64,000 nt of DNA from Streptomyces sp. SID13031. Its GTDB lineage: Bacteria > Actinomycetota > Actinomycetes > Propionibacteriales > Kribbellaceae. A program made the position numbers and the translations under genes. The stretch spans positions 186,001-250,000 of the forward strand of contig NZ_JAAGLV010000007.1 in the NCBI RefSeq assembly GCF_010548305.1, given 5' to 3'. The notes under the pieces were generated by a model. It worked only from the letters and a program-made list of their open reading frames with translations, was not told the DNA's origin and searched no databases. Positions 49,153 through 57,439 of the stretch are shown piece by piece (positions within the stretch are counted from its first letter, which is position 1; each line of letters opens with the position of its first letter).

Positions 49153-52100
49153 ATGTCCTCCCCGATCCAGCCCGCCGTCACCCTGGCGGCCGTCCTGGCG
49201 CTCAGCGTCGCCGCGGTCATCCCCGCAGGTGCTGCGCCGCCTCCGACCACTCCCAGTACTCCGCGCGCGACCGGCCTACCGGCTGCGAAGTCCTCGATCG
49301 TCACCCTGATCACCGGTGACGTCGTCGAGGTCAGCGACGCCGGCGGCGGCAAGAAGGCCGCCAGCGTTCGCCCCGCCCCCGGGCGCGAGCGGATCGCCTT
49401 CCACACCATCGAGGTCGACGGCGGCCTGCGCGTCCTGCCGAGCGACGCCGTGCCGTACATCTCGACCGGTGTACTCGACGCCGACCTGTTCGACGTCGAC
49501 GAGCTGATCGCCGACGGCTTCGGCGACTCGGCCGCGAGCGCCCTCCCGCTGATCGTCCGGTACGCCGACCCGTCGGCTGCCCGGGCCCAGTCGCTGGCCG
49601 GTACGACGACCACCCGCACGCTCGACTCGATCGGTGCCGCGGCGGTCCACGCGGACAAGGACGAGCTGCCCGCGCTGTGGAAGTCGCTCGAGCCGACCGG
49701 GAACGCCCGCGCCCTGAGCCGCGGGATCTCGAAGATCTGGCTCGACGGCAGGGTCCGCGCGAGCCTCGACAAGAGCGTGCCGCAGATCGGCGCACCCGCC
49801 GCGTGGCAGGCCGGCTTCGAGGGCAGCGGCGTCAAGGTCGCAGTACTGGACACCGGTGTCGACGCCACGCATCCCGACCTGGTGGGCAAGGTCAAGGACG
49901 CCAAGGACTTCTCGGACAGCCCGACCGGCCCGGAGGACCACTTCGGGCACGGCACCCATGTCGCCGCGACGATCGCCGGTACCGGCGCTGGAGCGGGCGG
50001 CACGCGGAAGGGCGTCGCGCCGAAGGCCGACCTGCTGATCGGCAAGGTTCTCGGTGACGACGGCTACGGCTACGACTCGGGCATCATCGCCGGGATGGAG
50101 TGGGCCGCTGAATCCGGCGCCAAGGTAGTCAACATGAGCCTCGGTGGCGGTCCCACCGACGGTACGGACCCGCTCAGCGAGGCCGTCGACCGGATCACCG
50201 CCTCGTCGGGCACGCTGTTCGTGGTGGCCGCCGGCAACGACGGCGCCGACCAATCGATCGGGACCCCCGGTACTGCGAAGTCCGCGCTCACCGTCGGCGC
50301 CGTCGACCGCAACGACCAGCTGGCCGACTTCTCCAGCCGTGGCCCGCGACTCGGCGACAACGGCGTGAAGCCCGAGATCACCGCACCCGGCGTCGACATC
50401 GTCGCCGCCCGCGCCGCCGGCACCGATATGGGTGCGCCGATCGACGCCCTCTACACCGCAGCCTCCGGTACTTCGATGGCGACGCCGCACGTCGCCGGAT
50501 CGGCCGCGCTGCTCGCCCAGGCGCACCCGGACTGGAAGGCGGACCAGCTCAAGAACGCGCTGGTCAGCACGGCCAAGACGAACCAGGACCAGAGCGTCTA
50601 CGCGCAGGGCTCGGGCCGGGTGGATGTCGCCCGCGCCGTCGCACAGAAGGTGTACGCGACCGCGACCGCCGACTTCGGCCTGGTCAGCGCCGGCTCGACG
50701 AAGACGATCACCTACCGCAACGACACCGCCGCACCCGTCACGCTGACGCTCTCGGTGGATGTGGACAACCTGGACTCGAAGCAGCCCGAGACGGACGCGT
50801 TCACGGTGCCGAGCAGCGTCACGGTGCCGGCCGGCGGCAGCGTCGACGTACCGCTGACGCTCGACCCGGCCAAGCTCGTCCGCGGTCTCTTCAGCGGCTG
50901 GATCGTTGCCACCGGCCCCAACGGCGTGCTGACGCACACCGCGGTCGGCACGCTGAAGGCCGGCCCGACGCACACCGTCAAGCTGCGCGCCGTCGGCCTG
51001 GACGGCAAGCCCACCGGCGTACCGGTGATCAGCTTGTTCGGTGACAACTCGCGCTCCGACGTGCTGGCGTGGATCGGGGACGGCGCGGAGTACACGGCCG
51101 AGGTGGAGGAGGGCACGTACCTGATCCACTCGCTGGTCGAGGACTACAACACCCAGGACGAGAAGGTCAGCCTCTTCACCGACCCGAACATCTCTGTCAC
51201 CAAGGACACCGAGATCGTCATCGACGCCCGCAAGGCAGTGCCGATCACGATCACGACGCCCAAGCCGTCCGAGCAGCAGGCGGTACTGAGCTACTACGTG
51301 CATCGCGTGTACCCGAACGGCCGCAGCATCAGCCACGGAGTCATGCACTTCAGCACGGTCAAGCAGGTCCTGGTGACGCCCACGAAGCCTGTTGCCGCCG
51401 GCAGCTTCGAGTTCTCCTCCCGCTGGCAACTGGTCGCACCGATGGTGCACACGTCCATCCCCGGCATCAGCGGGCCGCTGGACATCAACCTGTTGCACCA
51501 GTCGCCGTCGTTCGAGGGCAAGAAGCGGTTCGCCCTGGTCGCACCCGGTGAGGACCTGCGCGGAGTCAAGGGCGCCATCGCCGTCATCAAGACCCGCGAA
51601 GACGGCGACGAGAAGTTGCAGATCGACGCGGCGGCCAAGGCGGGTGCCGCGGGCATCATCCTGGTCCGGCCGGCGGACTGGTCTGCATGGACGGTCTGGC
51701 GGCCGACCGGAGACCGGGAGCCGATCCCGGCACTGGTGACCGGTAGCAACGACGGACAGAAGCTGCTCGACCGGGCGCGGAAGGGGCACGCGACGATCGA
51801 CCTGACGCTGACCACCTCGAGCCCCTACCTGTACGACGTACAGCAGGTGTCGAGCGGGTCCATCCCGAAGAAGATTGACTACAAGGTGACCTCGGCGAAC
51901 AGCGCGCGGGTGACCACGTCGTACGCCGACAACGGCGGCTTCAACTGGGCCAAGGAGCAGCGGTTCGGCTGGCGGCCGTGGCAGGAGTACTCCTGGAACG
52001 ACGACCAGCGGTTCGTCCAGACACCGAAGGTCCGCGAGGAGTGGGTGACCACCGGCGACTCGCTCTGGCAGCACAAGGTGCACCACCTCTGGACCTGGAG

Positions 52101-52827
52101 CGACATGGGTCCGCTGCAAGGCGGGCTGACGTCGCTGCCGCGCAGCTACAAGCCAGGGGTGTCCGACGAGACCTGGTTCGGGCCGGTGGTTCGGCCGGCG
52201 GCTGCTCCTGGGATCGTCTCCACCCGGACGGGCGATCGGCTGTCGCTCCGAGTGCCGTCGTTCGTGGACGCTGACGGGCACTACACCGTTGGCGAGACGA
52301 CCGCTGCTTCCGCTGTTCTGAGCCGTGACGGTGCCGTGGTGTCAGAGTTGCCGGACGCGTGGGAAGACGTGATCACGAGCGGCGGCGACGCGGCGTACAA
52401 GCTGGATCTGTCGACGGAGCGGAAAGACACGGAGGGGGAGTGGAACTGGGCGACCAGCACGCGCACCGTCTGGGACTTCCGGTCCAAGCAGGCTCCGACC
52501 GACAAGGCGGTAGCGCTGCCGCTGCTGCAGGTCGGGTACGACGTACCGGTTGATCTGACCGGGCGAGTGGCCGCACGGCCGCACGTGATCGGGTTCAACG
52601 TCCACCAGCAGGCCGGTGCGGCTGCTGCGCGGTCCACCTCGCTGCAGGCGTCGGTGTCCTTCGATGAGGGCAAGACCTGGCGGCGGATCATCACTGTCGG
52701 AGCACTGGGTCACTACGTGGCCGTAGTACCGGCGGGCAAGGGGACTGTGTCGCTGAAGGTTGTTGCTGGCGACAACGCCGGCAACAGGGTCACCCAGACC
52801 GTCATCAGGGCCTACGGGCTCAAGTAA
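49153..52827 (+). CDS. Secreted subtilisin-like serine protease (S8), 1224 aa
   Basis: A signal peptide (LAAVLALSVAAVIPAGAA) precedes an inhibitor-like region. The S8 domain has Asp233 in VAVLDTGVDATHPDL, His266 in HFGHGTHVAATIAG and Ser441 in ASGTSMATPHVAGSAALL. It is followed by Fn3/beta-sandwich segments (ATADFGLVSAGSTKTITYRN), a PA-like insert (GVKGAIAVIKTREDGDE), and further beta domains to VIRAYGLK. It is an extracellular degradative protease with autoprocessing. GAAGAGGAGA precedes the ATG. It is followed by a terminator and a convergent regulator gene. Confidence 0.92.
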   Translation: MSSPIQPAVTLAAVLALSVAAVIPAGAAPPPTTPSTPRATGLPAAKSSIVTLITGDVVEVSDAGGGKKAASVRPAPGRERIAFHTIEVDGGLRVLPSDAVPYISTGVLDADLFDVDELIADGFGDSAASALPLIVRYADPSAARAQSLAGTTTTRTLDSIGAAAVHADKDELPALWKSLEPTGNARALSRGISKIWLDGRVRASLDKSVPQIGAPAAWQAGFEGSGVKVAVLDTGVDATHPDLVGKVKDAKDFSDSPTGPEDHFGHGTHVAATIAGTGAGAGGTRKGVAPKADLLIGKVLGDDGYGYDSGIIAGMEWAAESGAKVVNMSLGGGPTDGTDPLSEAVDRITASSGTLFVVAAGNDGADQSIGTPGTAKSALTVGAVDRNDQLADFSSRGPRLGDNGVKPEITAPGVDIVAARAAGTDMGAPIDALYTAASGTSMATPHVAGSAALLAQAHPDWKADQLKNALVSTAKTNQDQSVYAQGSGRVDVARAVAQKVYATATADFGLVSAGSTKTITYRNDTAAPVTLTLSVDVDNLDSKQPETDAFTVPSSVTVPAGGSVDVPLTLDPAKLVRGLFSGWIVATGPNGVLTHTAVGTLKAGPTHTVKLRAVGLDGKPTGVPVISLFGDNSRSDVLAWIGDGAEYTAEVEEGTYLIHSLVEDYNTQDEKVSLFTDPNISVTKDTEIVIDARKAVPITITTPKPSEQQAVLSYYVHRVYPNGRSISHGVMHFSTVKQVLVTPTKPVAAGSFEFSSRWQLVAPMVHTSIPGISGPLDINLLHQSPSFEGKKRFALVAPGEDLRGVKGAIAVIKTREDGDEKLQIDAAAKAGAAGIILVRPADWSAWTVWRPTGDREPIPALVTGSNDGQKLLDRARKGHATIDLTLTTSSPYLYDVQQVSSGSIPKKIDYKVTSANSARVTTSYADNGGFNWAKEQRFGWRPWQEYSWNDDQRFVQTPKVREEWVTTGDSLWQHKVHHLWTWSDMGPLQGGLTSLPRSYKPGVSDETWFGPVVRPAAAPGIVSTRTGDRLSLRVPSFVDADGHYTVGETTAASAVLSRDGAVVSELPDAWEDVITSGGDAAYKLDLSTERKDTEGEWNWATSTRTVWDFRSKQAPTDKAVALPLLQVGYDVPVDLTGRVAARPHVIGFNVHQQAGAAAARSTSLQASVSFDEGKTWRRIITVGALGHYVAVVPAGKGTVSLKVVAGDNAGNRVTQTVIRAYGLK

Positions 52828-52832
52828 GTGCC

Positions 52833-52872
52833 GGCTGTAGCCGGGGCTCCCTCACGGGCCCCGGCTACAGCC
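52833..52872. terminator. 15-bp stem-loop terminator between subtilase and regulator genes
   Basis: GGCTGTAGCCGGGGC (52833-52847) pairs perfectly with 52858-52872; loop of 10 nt. It follows the subtilase stop by 5 nt and its right arm includes the stop codon of the convergent regulator gene. Bidirectional. Confidence 0.75.
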
Positions 52873-53845
52873 ATTTACGGCGGGCTACTTGGAAGGCCAG
52901 GCCGGTACGGGTGTCGACGCCGGCAAGGGCCATCAGGCGGTCCAGGCGGCGCTGGACTGTCCGGCGGCTGATGCCGAGCTGCGACGCGATCGACTTGTCC
53001 GGCACTCCGGCGACGAGCAGGGACAGCAGGAAGCGCTCGTTGTCGTCCAAGCCCTCTGGGTCGGGCGCCGCACCCTCAGACTGCAGTCGCACGGGAGTCG
53101 CTGCCTCCCAATGGCTCTCGAACAGGGCGAGCAGAGCATCCAGTAGCTGCCCTCTGCCGATCACTGCGGCCGTGGGCTCGCCGATACCCGCCTCCTCGTC
53201 TCGTACGAGCGGGCAGACGGCAGTAGCGCGGTCGACGATCGCCAGTCGCACAGGGAGCGTCGGCAGTGCCCGTGCCTCCTCACCCCAGCTGATGCCCTCG
53301 GCGATGGTGTCCAGCTCGCCCGGAGTCTCCAGCAGCGCCCGCTCGTAGATGGCCCGGTAGCGGACGCCACGGCTGAGGGCGCCGTACTCCTCGGTGTTCT
53401 CCGCGCCCTGCATGGCCAGTGGGTTGGCGCGGCAGAACCAGAGGATCTCCGTGCGAGCAGACTCCTGCAGGTCGCGGAGGCGATCCCGCAGCGGAGTAGC
53501 GCCGACGATCACCTCGACCAGATGGTGCGCGTCCCGGCGGCTGGCGCTGGCGCGGTACTCCTCGCTCAGCGACGCCACCGTCTTCCGGGCGGACTCAAGC
53601 GACTCCTGTCGCCGTAACAACGTTGTACCCAGGGCCACGTCAGGCGGCAGCGGACGAAAGACCGGGTCGTCGCCCGGCTGGACCGTTACGAGGCCCTTGG
53701 CCTGCAGCCGCTGCAGCACCTCGACCGCCTCCTGCTGCGGCAGCCGGGCGACCTCGGCGAGCTCCGCCGACCGCGCGACCGACAGGCCGACCAGCAGCCG
53801 GTACGCCTGCTCCTCGTCGGCGTCCAGCATCGATCCGTCGTGCAT
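52865..53845 (-). CDS. TrmB-like/LuxR-type HTH regulator
   Basis: A 326-aa protein with two DNA-binding-like parts: an N-terminal TrmB-type winged helix (SVARSAELAEVARLPQQEAV; EVLQRLQAKGLVTVQPG) and a C-terminal HTH (LLVAGVPDKSIASQLGISRR; TVQRRLDRLMALAGVDTRTG). The middle (TEILWFCRANPLAMQGAE; YRAIYERALLETPGELD) is a TrmB-like sensor region. Such genes regularly neighbour S8 protease genes in actinobacteria, so it may control the subtilase. ATG 53845 follows GAGGAGG; GTG 53854 is an alternative. Confidence 0.87.
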   Translation of the reverse strand: MHDGSMLDADEEQAYRLLVGLSVARSAELAEVARLPQQEAVEVLQRLQAKGLVTVQPGDDPVFRPLPPDVALGTTLLRRQESLESARKTVASLSEEYRASASRRDAHHLVEVIVGATPLRDRLRDLQESARTEILWFCRANPLAMQGAENTEEYGALSRGVRYRAIYERALLETPGELDTIAEGISWGEEARALPTLPVRLAIVDRATAVCPLVRDEEAGIGEPTAAVIGRGQLLDALLALFESHWEAATPVRLQSEGAAPDPEGLDDNERFLLSLLVAGVPDKSIASQLGISRRTVQRRLDRLMALAGVDTRTGLAFQVARRKWL

Positions 53846-53978
53846 CGGGCCCACCTCCTCGAAACTCCACCTAATCGTGGCACCGAAGTGCCGTCACGAA
53901 ATCCGGATCACGGCGTCACTACCGGTGAAAGACGCAATCGCGGACCTCCCGCCCGAGCCGCCATCGAGAGAGATCACC

Positions 53979-54179
53979 ATGAACTGGACGGACTACGCCG
54001 GCCTCGCCGGCCTGGTTGCTGCCGCGGTACTCGCCTGCTGGACGCTGCTGGGCACCAACACCACCACGCCTCACCGCGGCACGCCACGACATTCCGGAAT
54101 TCCGCCTCAAAACCGTGCGCTCGCAGGCCGCCACCGAGCGCCGGCCCACCGCCTCCTGGCCCGCCTCCGGCTTCGCTGA
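53979..54179 (+). CDS. Possible small membrane protein (66 aa), reading frame uncertain
   Basis: ATG 53979 follows GAGAGATCACC. The first ~27 residues, NWTDYAGLAGLVAAAVLACW, form one hydrophobic helix. After NTTTPHRG the composition becomes Arg/Pro-rich and coding character is lost; another frame there reads HDIPEFRLKTVRSQAATERR, which looks more natural, so a frameshift is possible. No family is recognised. It could equally be non-coding. Confidence 0.35.
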   Translation: MNWTDYAGLAGLVAAAVLACWTLLGTNTTTPHRGTPRHSGIPPQNRALAGRHRAPAHRLLARLRLR

Positions 54180-54198
54180 CGGGGCGCGCCTCTCACAC

Positions 54199-54244
54199 CT
54201 CCACCCCAGCACGCGCCCTACGGGAGGGTCGCGCTGGGGTGGAG
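54199..54244. terminator. 12-bp stem-loop between convergent small ORF and nitrilase gene
   Basis: CTCCACCCCAGC (54199-54210) and GCTGGGGTGGAG (54233-54244) pair perfectly, followed by TTTGCTC on the plus strand. It lies 34 nt from the nitrilase stop and would end transcription from both sides. Confidence 0.65.
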
Positions 54245-54278
54245 TTTGCTCGCCCTACCCGGCCGGCCGCAGTACGAG

Positions 54279-55106
54279 CTAGCTGACGGTGTGGTTGGTG
54301 GAGCGGGGGTCTTCGGTGACTCGGCGGGTGCGGTAGATGTCGCCCTTGCGGGCGATGGTGCGCCAGGGGCGGGACTGGGTGAGGGAGAAGGCGTAGTCGG
54401 GGTCGTTGCGGTCGATAGTGGCGAGCGTCAGCTCGGCGGTGTCCTTCATCTGGAAGACGTAGGTGCCGTCGGGATCGATCAGGCCGGAGTACGCGATCTC
54501 GTCGGCCTGGGCGGGGAAGGACATCGCCACCCAGTAGTTGTTGATCGCCGCGGCGGCGCGGGCCTTGACGTCGATGGTCGATTCCACCGGGTACGCCGAC
54601 AGCAGCAGGCACTCGACGCCGAGGCGGTCGTACTCGCTGAGGATCTCCAGGTAGTCGATCTCGAGCGCGCAGCCGAAGCGGTAGCCGTCCACGTCGAAGA
54701 CGATCGGCTCGAAGCCGGGGCTGAAGAAGCGGGTGATCTCGGTGCTGGAGCAGTAGCGCTTGTCGTAGCGGTCGACGATGCGGCCGTCGTCGGAGATCAC
54801 GTAGAGGCTGTTGTGCGGGCGGTTCGGCGGGGTCAGCGGGTGGGCCGAGCCGAGCACGACCCAGAGCTTCAGCCGCGCGGCGAGCTTCTTGATCTTCTCC
54901 AGCTCGTCGTGGACCACCCGCCAGTCGACCTCGGACCAGTCCTGGAGCTGCCACGGCGGATGCCCTGACAGGTGCCCTTCCGGAAACTGGATCAGCCGCG
55001 CCTGGCCGGCGGCGGCCTCCTTCATCAGGTCCCGGACCTTGGCACCGTTCTCCGCGGCATCCTTCGTGGTGATCGGTGCAGCAACAGCAATACGAATCCC
55101 CGTCAT
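54279..55106 (-). CDS. Carbon-nitrogen hydrolase (nitrilase superfamily)
   Basis: A 275-aa protein: IRIAVAAPITTKDAAENGAK, the Glu in LIQFPEGHLSGHPP, the Lys in VDRYDKRYCSSTEITRFFS and the Cys in YRFGCALEIDYLEILSEYD, which together form the Glu-Lys-Cys triad of the nitrilase fold. It hydrolyses a C-N bond (amide, nitrile or carbamoyl group); the substrate is unknown. The cysteine environment CALEIDY differs from the usual C.D..FPE, so this is a divergent branch. Confidence 0.85.
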   Translation of the reverse strand: MTGIRIAVAAPITTKDAAENGAKVRDLMKEAAAGQARLIQFPEGHLSGHPPWQLQDWSEVDWRVVHDELEKIKKLAARLKLWVVLGSAHPLTPPNRPHNSLYVISDDGRIVDRYDKRYCSSTEITRFFSPGFEPIVFDVDGYRFGCALEIDYLEILSEYDRLGVECLLLSAYPVESTIDVKARAAAAINNYWVAMSFPAQADEIAYSGLIDPDGTYVFQMKDTAELTLATIDRNDPDYAFSLTQSRPWRTIARKGDIYRTRRVTEDPRSTNHTVS

Positions 55107-55203
55107 CGCCCCACGGTCCCATCCCGGGCCGACATTCCCAGCCGGACTCGGCGAGCGTCACAAAGCTGTCCGGAATGTCGGCGGCGGCAGGCAGGGTGGG
55201 CTC

Positions 55204-55698
55204 ATGAGCTGGTCCGCCGTCCACGACTACACCCTCCGCGAGCGGTACGCCGAGGTCCACGACCTGGCCGACTGGTCGCCGTGGATGCCCTTTGCGGAGG
55301 CGATCCCGGCCGCACCACGGGAGCCCGGCGTCTACCTCCTCCGCGAGCCCCTGACCGCCATCATCCGGTACGCCGGAATGGCCGGCGAGCGCGCTGCGAG
55401 CGGGCGCCCGCAAGGCCTCTACGGCCGCCTGACCGTCTACCGGAACGGCCGAGGCGCCATCAGCGGCTTCGGCGAGGAAGCCCTCGACCGCGCCCTCGCC
55501 GACCCCGCCTGGCTGGAGCAACAACTCCACGATCTCCGCCACCACGGCCCCAAAACCGCCCAGGACTGGGCCCGCGAAGCCGTCCTCCGCCTCGACCTCG
55601 AGGTCAGCTGGTCGGTGACCTCGGACACGCCCGACGCGCGCTATCTGGAGACCCGGATCCTGACCCTCCTGAAACCCCACGGCCTCTGGAACCGCTGA
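55204..55698 (+). CDS. GIY-YIG-nuclease-like small protein
   Basis: A 164-aa protein with EPGVYLLREPLTAIIRYAGM (GIY-YIG-like first strands), then GERAASGRPQGLYGRLTVYR and a downstream LDRALADPAWLEQQ. The pattern G-V-Y-L ... R-Y-A-G-M resembles a GIY-YIG endonuclease core, with Arg and Glu later (YLETRILTLLKPHG). Catalytic competence is uncertain. AGGGTGGG precedes ATG 55204. It stands alone between nitrilase and tRNA-Leu. Confidence 0.65.
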   Translation: MSWSAVHDYTLRERYAEVHDLADWSPWMPFAEAIPAAPREPGVYLLREPLTAIIRYAGMAGERAASGRPQGLYGRLTVYRNGRGAISGFGEEALDRALADPAWLEQQLHDLRHHGPKTAQDWAREAVLRLDLEVSWSVTSDTPDARYLETRILTLLKPHGLWNR

Positions 55699-55743
55699 CC
55701 GAACAGCTGCTGTGACGCACGCCGCACCCGCGAAACTCCCGGG

Positions 55744-55783
55744 AAAACAAAAACTCCCGGTCAGTGAGAAACTGACCGGGAGT
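55744..55783 (-). terminator. Intrinsic terminator of tRNA-Leu
   Basis: ACTCCCGGTCAG (55753-55764) pairs with CTGACCGGGAGT (55772-55783), 7-nt loop. On the minus strand the stem is followed by TTTTTGTTTT (55753-55744). Position and T-run make it the terminator of the tRNA transcript. Confidence 0.9.
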
Positions 55784-55788
55784 CGCTG

Positions 55789-55872
55789 TGCGCGAGGGGG
55801 GAGTTGAACCCCCACACCCTTTCGGGCACACGGACCTGAACCGTGCGCGTCTGCCTATTCCGCCACTCGCGC
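55789..55872 (-). tRNA. tRNA-Leu (anticodon CAG)
   Basis: 84 nt on the minus strand: acceptor GCGCGAG/CTCGCGC, discriminator A, anticodon stem CACGG/CCGTG enclosing TTCAGGT, i.e. anticodon CAG for CUG codons. The long variable arm (GCCCGAAAGGGT region) marks a class II tRNA, and the T-arm is GGGGG TTCAACT CCCCC. The 3' CCA is not encoded. A strong terminator follows directly. CUG is a preferred Leu codon in high-GC genomes. Confidence 0.93.
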
Positions 55873-56105
55873 ATCGGTCGCTGAGAGCTGATAAAAATGC
55901 CATCTGCAACCGAGAGAAAACACTAGCACGGCCTCAGGCAGACTCTGACATTGCAGGTTCGGTCGAACCTGCCGATACGATCGATCGTCGTACCAGTGTG
56001 TTCACCACACGCCGGTGGACACGGGGTACGGCGAGCCTCTTGAAGGTGCCGTACGGCAAGCACGATCGTTGGGTCCACCCGACGACCGACCGTGGAGGAG
56101 GACGC

Positions 56106-56930
56106 GTGCGACCGCTGCAGCGCTTCGAGCGACGCCTCGAAGGCATCGTAAGTGGTGTCTTCGCGCGCGCGTTCAAGGGAGACGTGGAGCCGATCGAGCT
56201 GGCTGCCGCGCTCAAGCGAGAGATCGACAACACCGCGCGGATCCTGTCCAGGGACCGCCGGCTGGTGCCGAACCACTTCACCGTCGAGCTCGGCCCGGGC
56301 GACTTCGAGCGCCTGAACGCCTACGGCCGGACCCTGAACCACGAGCTCGCCAACGAACTGCGCGACCACGCAGACATCCAGCGCTACACCTTCTCCGGAC
56401 CGATCGAGATCGAGTTGACCCAGGAAGACGAGCTGCCGACCGGGAAGTTCCGCGTCGTCAGCGCCACTGTCGGCAACCAGCAACGGCCGCCGCAGCCCCC
56501 CGTGCAGCAACCACCGCAGCCGTCGTACCAGCCGGCCCCGGACCCGAACGCGACCGTGCTCCAGAGCCCGCCCGTGCAGCCCCCGCCGGCCCGCCGTGGC
56601 CACCCGCAGGTGATGCTCGAGGTGAACGGCCGGCGCCGGCCGATCAACCCGCCGGGCGTCGTGCTCGGCCGGGGCACCGACGCCGACATCCAGATCAACG
56701 ATCCCGGGGTCTCCCGGCGGCATGCGGAGATCCGGCTTATGCCCGAAGGCCCTGGAGGTGTCAGGGTGGTCCTGGTCGACCTCGGGTCGACCAACGGCAC
56801 CCTGGTCAACGGACGCCGGGCCGCCGAGGCCGAACTGACCGACGGATCGACCGTGAGGATCGGGAACACCACCATGACGCTGCGCCTAGCGGACGAGCCG
56901 ATCGCCCAGCCGCCAAGCAGCGGGTGGTGA
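56106..56930 (+). CDS. fhaA: FhaA: DUF3662 plus FHA domain protein
   Basis: A 274-aa cytoplasmic protein. Residues 1-120 are the FhaA N-terminal domain (LQRFERRLEGIVSGVFARAF; PIELAAALKREIDNTARILS), residues ~125-170 a Pro/Gln-rich linker, and the C-terminal ~90 residues an FHA domain (VVLGRGTDADIQINDPGVSR with the phosphothreonine-binding Arg; LVDLGSTNGTLVNGRR). In mycobacteria FhaA binds phosphorylated PknB and the MviN/CwlM-linked wall machinery. GTG 56106 follows GGAGGAGG. First gene of the operon, 10 nt before fhaB. Confidence 0.93.
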   Translation: MRPLQRFERRLEGIVSGVFARAFKGDVEPIELAAALKREIDNTARILSRDRRLVPNHFTVELGPGDFERLNAYGRTLNHELANELRDHADIQRYTFSGPIEIELTQEDELPTGKFRVVSATVGNQQRPPQPPVQQPPQPSYQPAPDPNATVLQSPPVQPPPARRGHPQVMLEVNGRRRPINPPGVVLGRGTDADIQINDPGVSRRHAEIRLMPEGPGGVRVVLVDLGSTNGTLVNGRRAAEAELTDGSTVRIGNTTMTLRLADEPIAQPPSSGW

Positions 56931-56940
56931 CTGGACTTCC

Positions 56941-57429
56941 ATGTCGGAACTGACGCTGACCCTGATCAAACTGGGGTTCCTGGCCCTGCTGTGGATGTTC
57001 GTCCTCGCGGTGCTGTCCGTGATCCGGTCCGACCTGTTCGGCGCCAAGGTCGATGCCCGCGCGATCGCGCCGGCCTCGTCCCCGCAGCCCAACGGCCGAA
57101 CCCCCAAGCCCGCCAAGCCCAGCAAGAAGCGCAAGGGCCTGCCCGGCTCGGTCACCATCGCCGACGGCCCGCAGGCCGGCGTGGGCGCGACCCTGGTCGA
57201 GGAGCCGGTCGTGATCGGCCGCGGCTCGGACTGCCAGATCCGCCTCGACGACGACTACTCCTCGACCCGGCACTCCCGGGTGTTCATGTCCGAGGGCGAG
57301 TGGTGGGTCGAGGACCTCGGCTCGACCAACGGCACGTACCTGGACGGCCAGCGCGTGACCCGGCCCGTACCGGCAGAGATCGGCGGTTCCATCCGGATCG
57401 GTCGCACGACGCTGAACATCGCGAAGTAG
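56941..57429 (+). CDS. fhaB: FhaB: membrane-anchored FHA domain protein
   Basis: A 162-aa protein: N-terminal transmembrane helix (LIKLGFLALLWMFVLAVLSV), a basic proline-rich stretch (PSKKRKG), then an FHA domain (VVIGRGSDCQIRLDDDYSST; LGSTNGTYLDGQRV). FhaB/FipA-type proteins link PknB phosphorylation to the divisome. It sits between fhaA and pstP with 10-nt gaps on both sides. Confidence 0.93.
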   Translation: MSELTLTLIKLGFLALLWMFVLAVLSVIRSDLFGAKVDARAIAPASSPQPNGRTPKPAKPSKKRKGLPGSVTIADGPQAGVGATLVEEPVVIGRGSDCQIRLDDDYSSTRHSRVFMSEGEWWVEDLGSTNGTYLDGQRVTRPVPAEIGGSIRIGRTTLNIAK

Positions 57430-57439
57430 GGCGCCGGTC

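Noticed and set aside
49276-52281. A 1001-codon minus-strand open frame inside the subtilase gene
   Set aside because: The plus strand encodes a clear S8 protease with all three catalytic residues; the antisense frame is Arg/Val/Gly-rich without domains.
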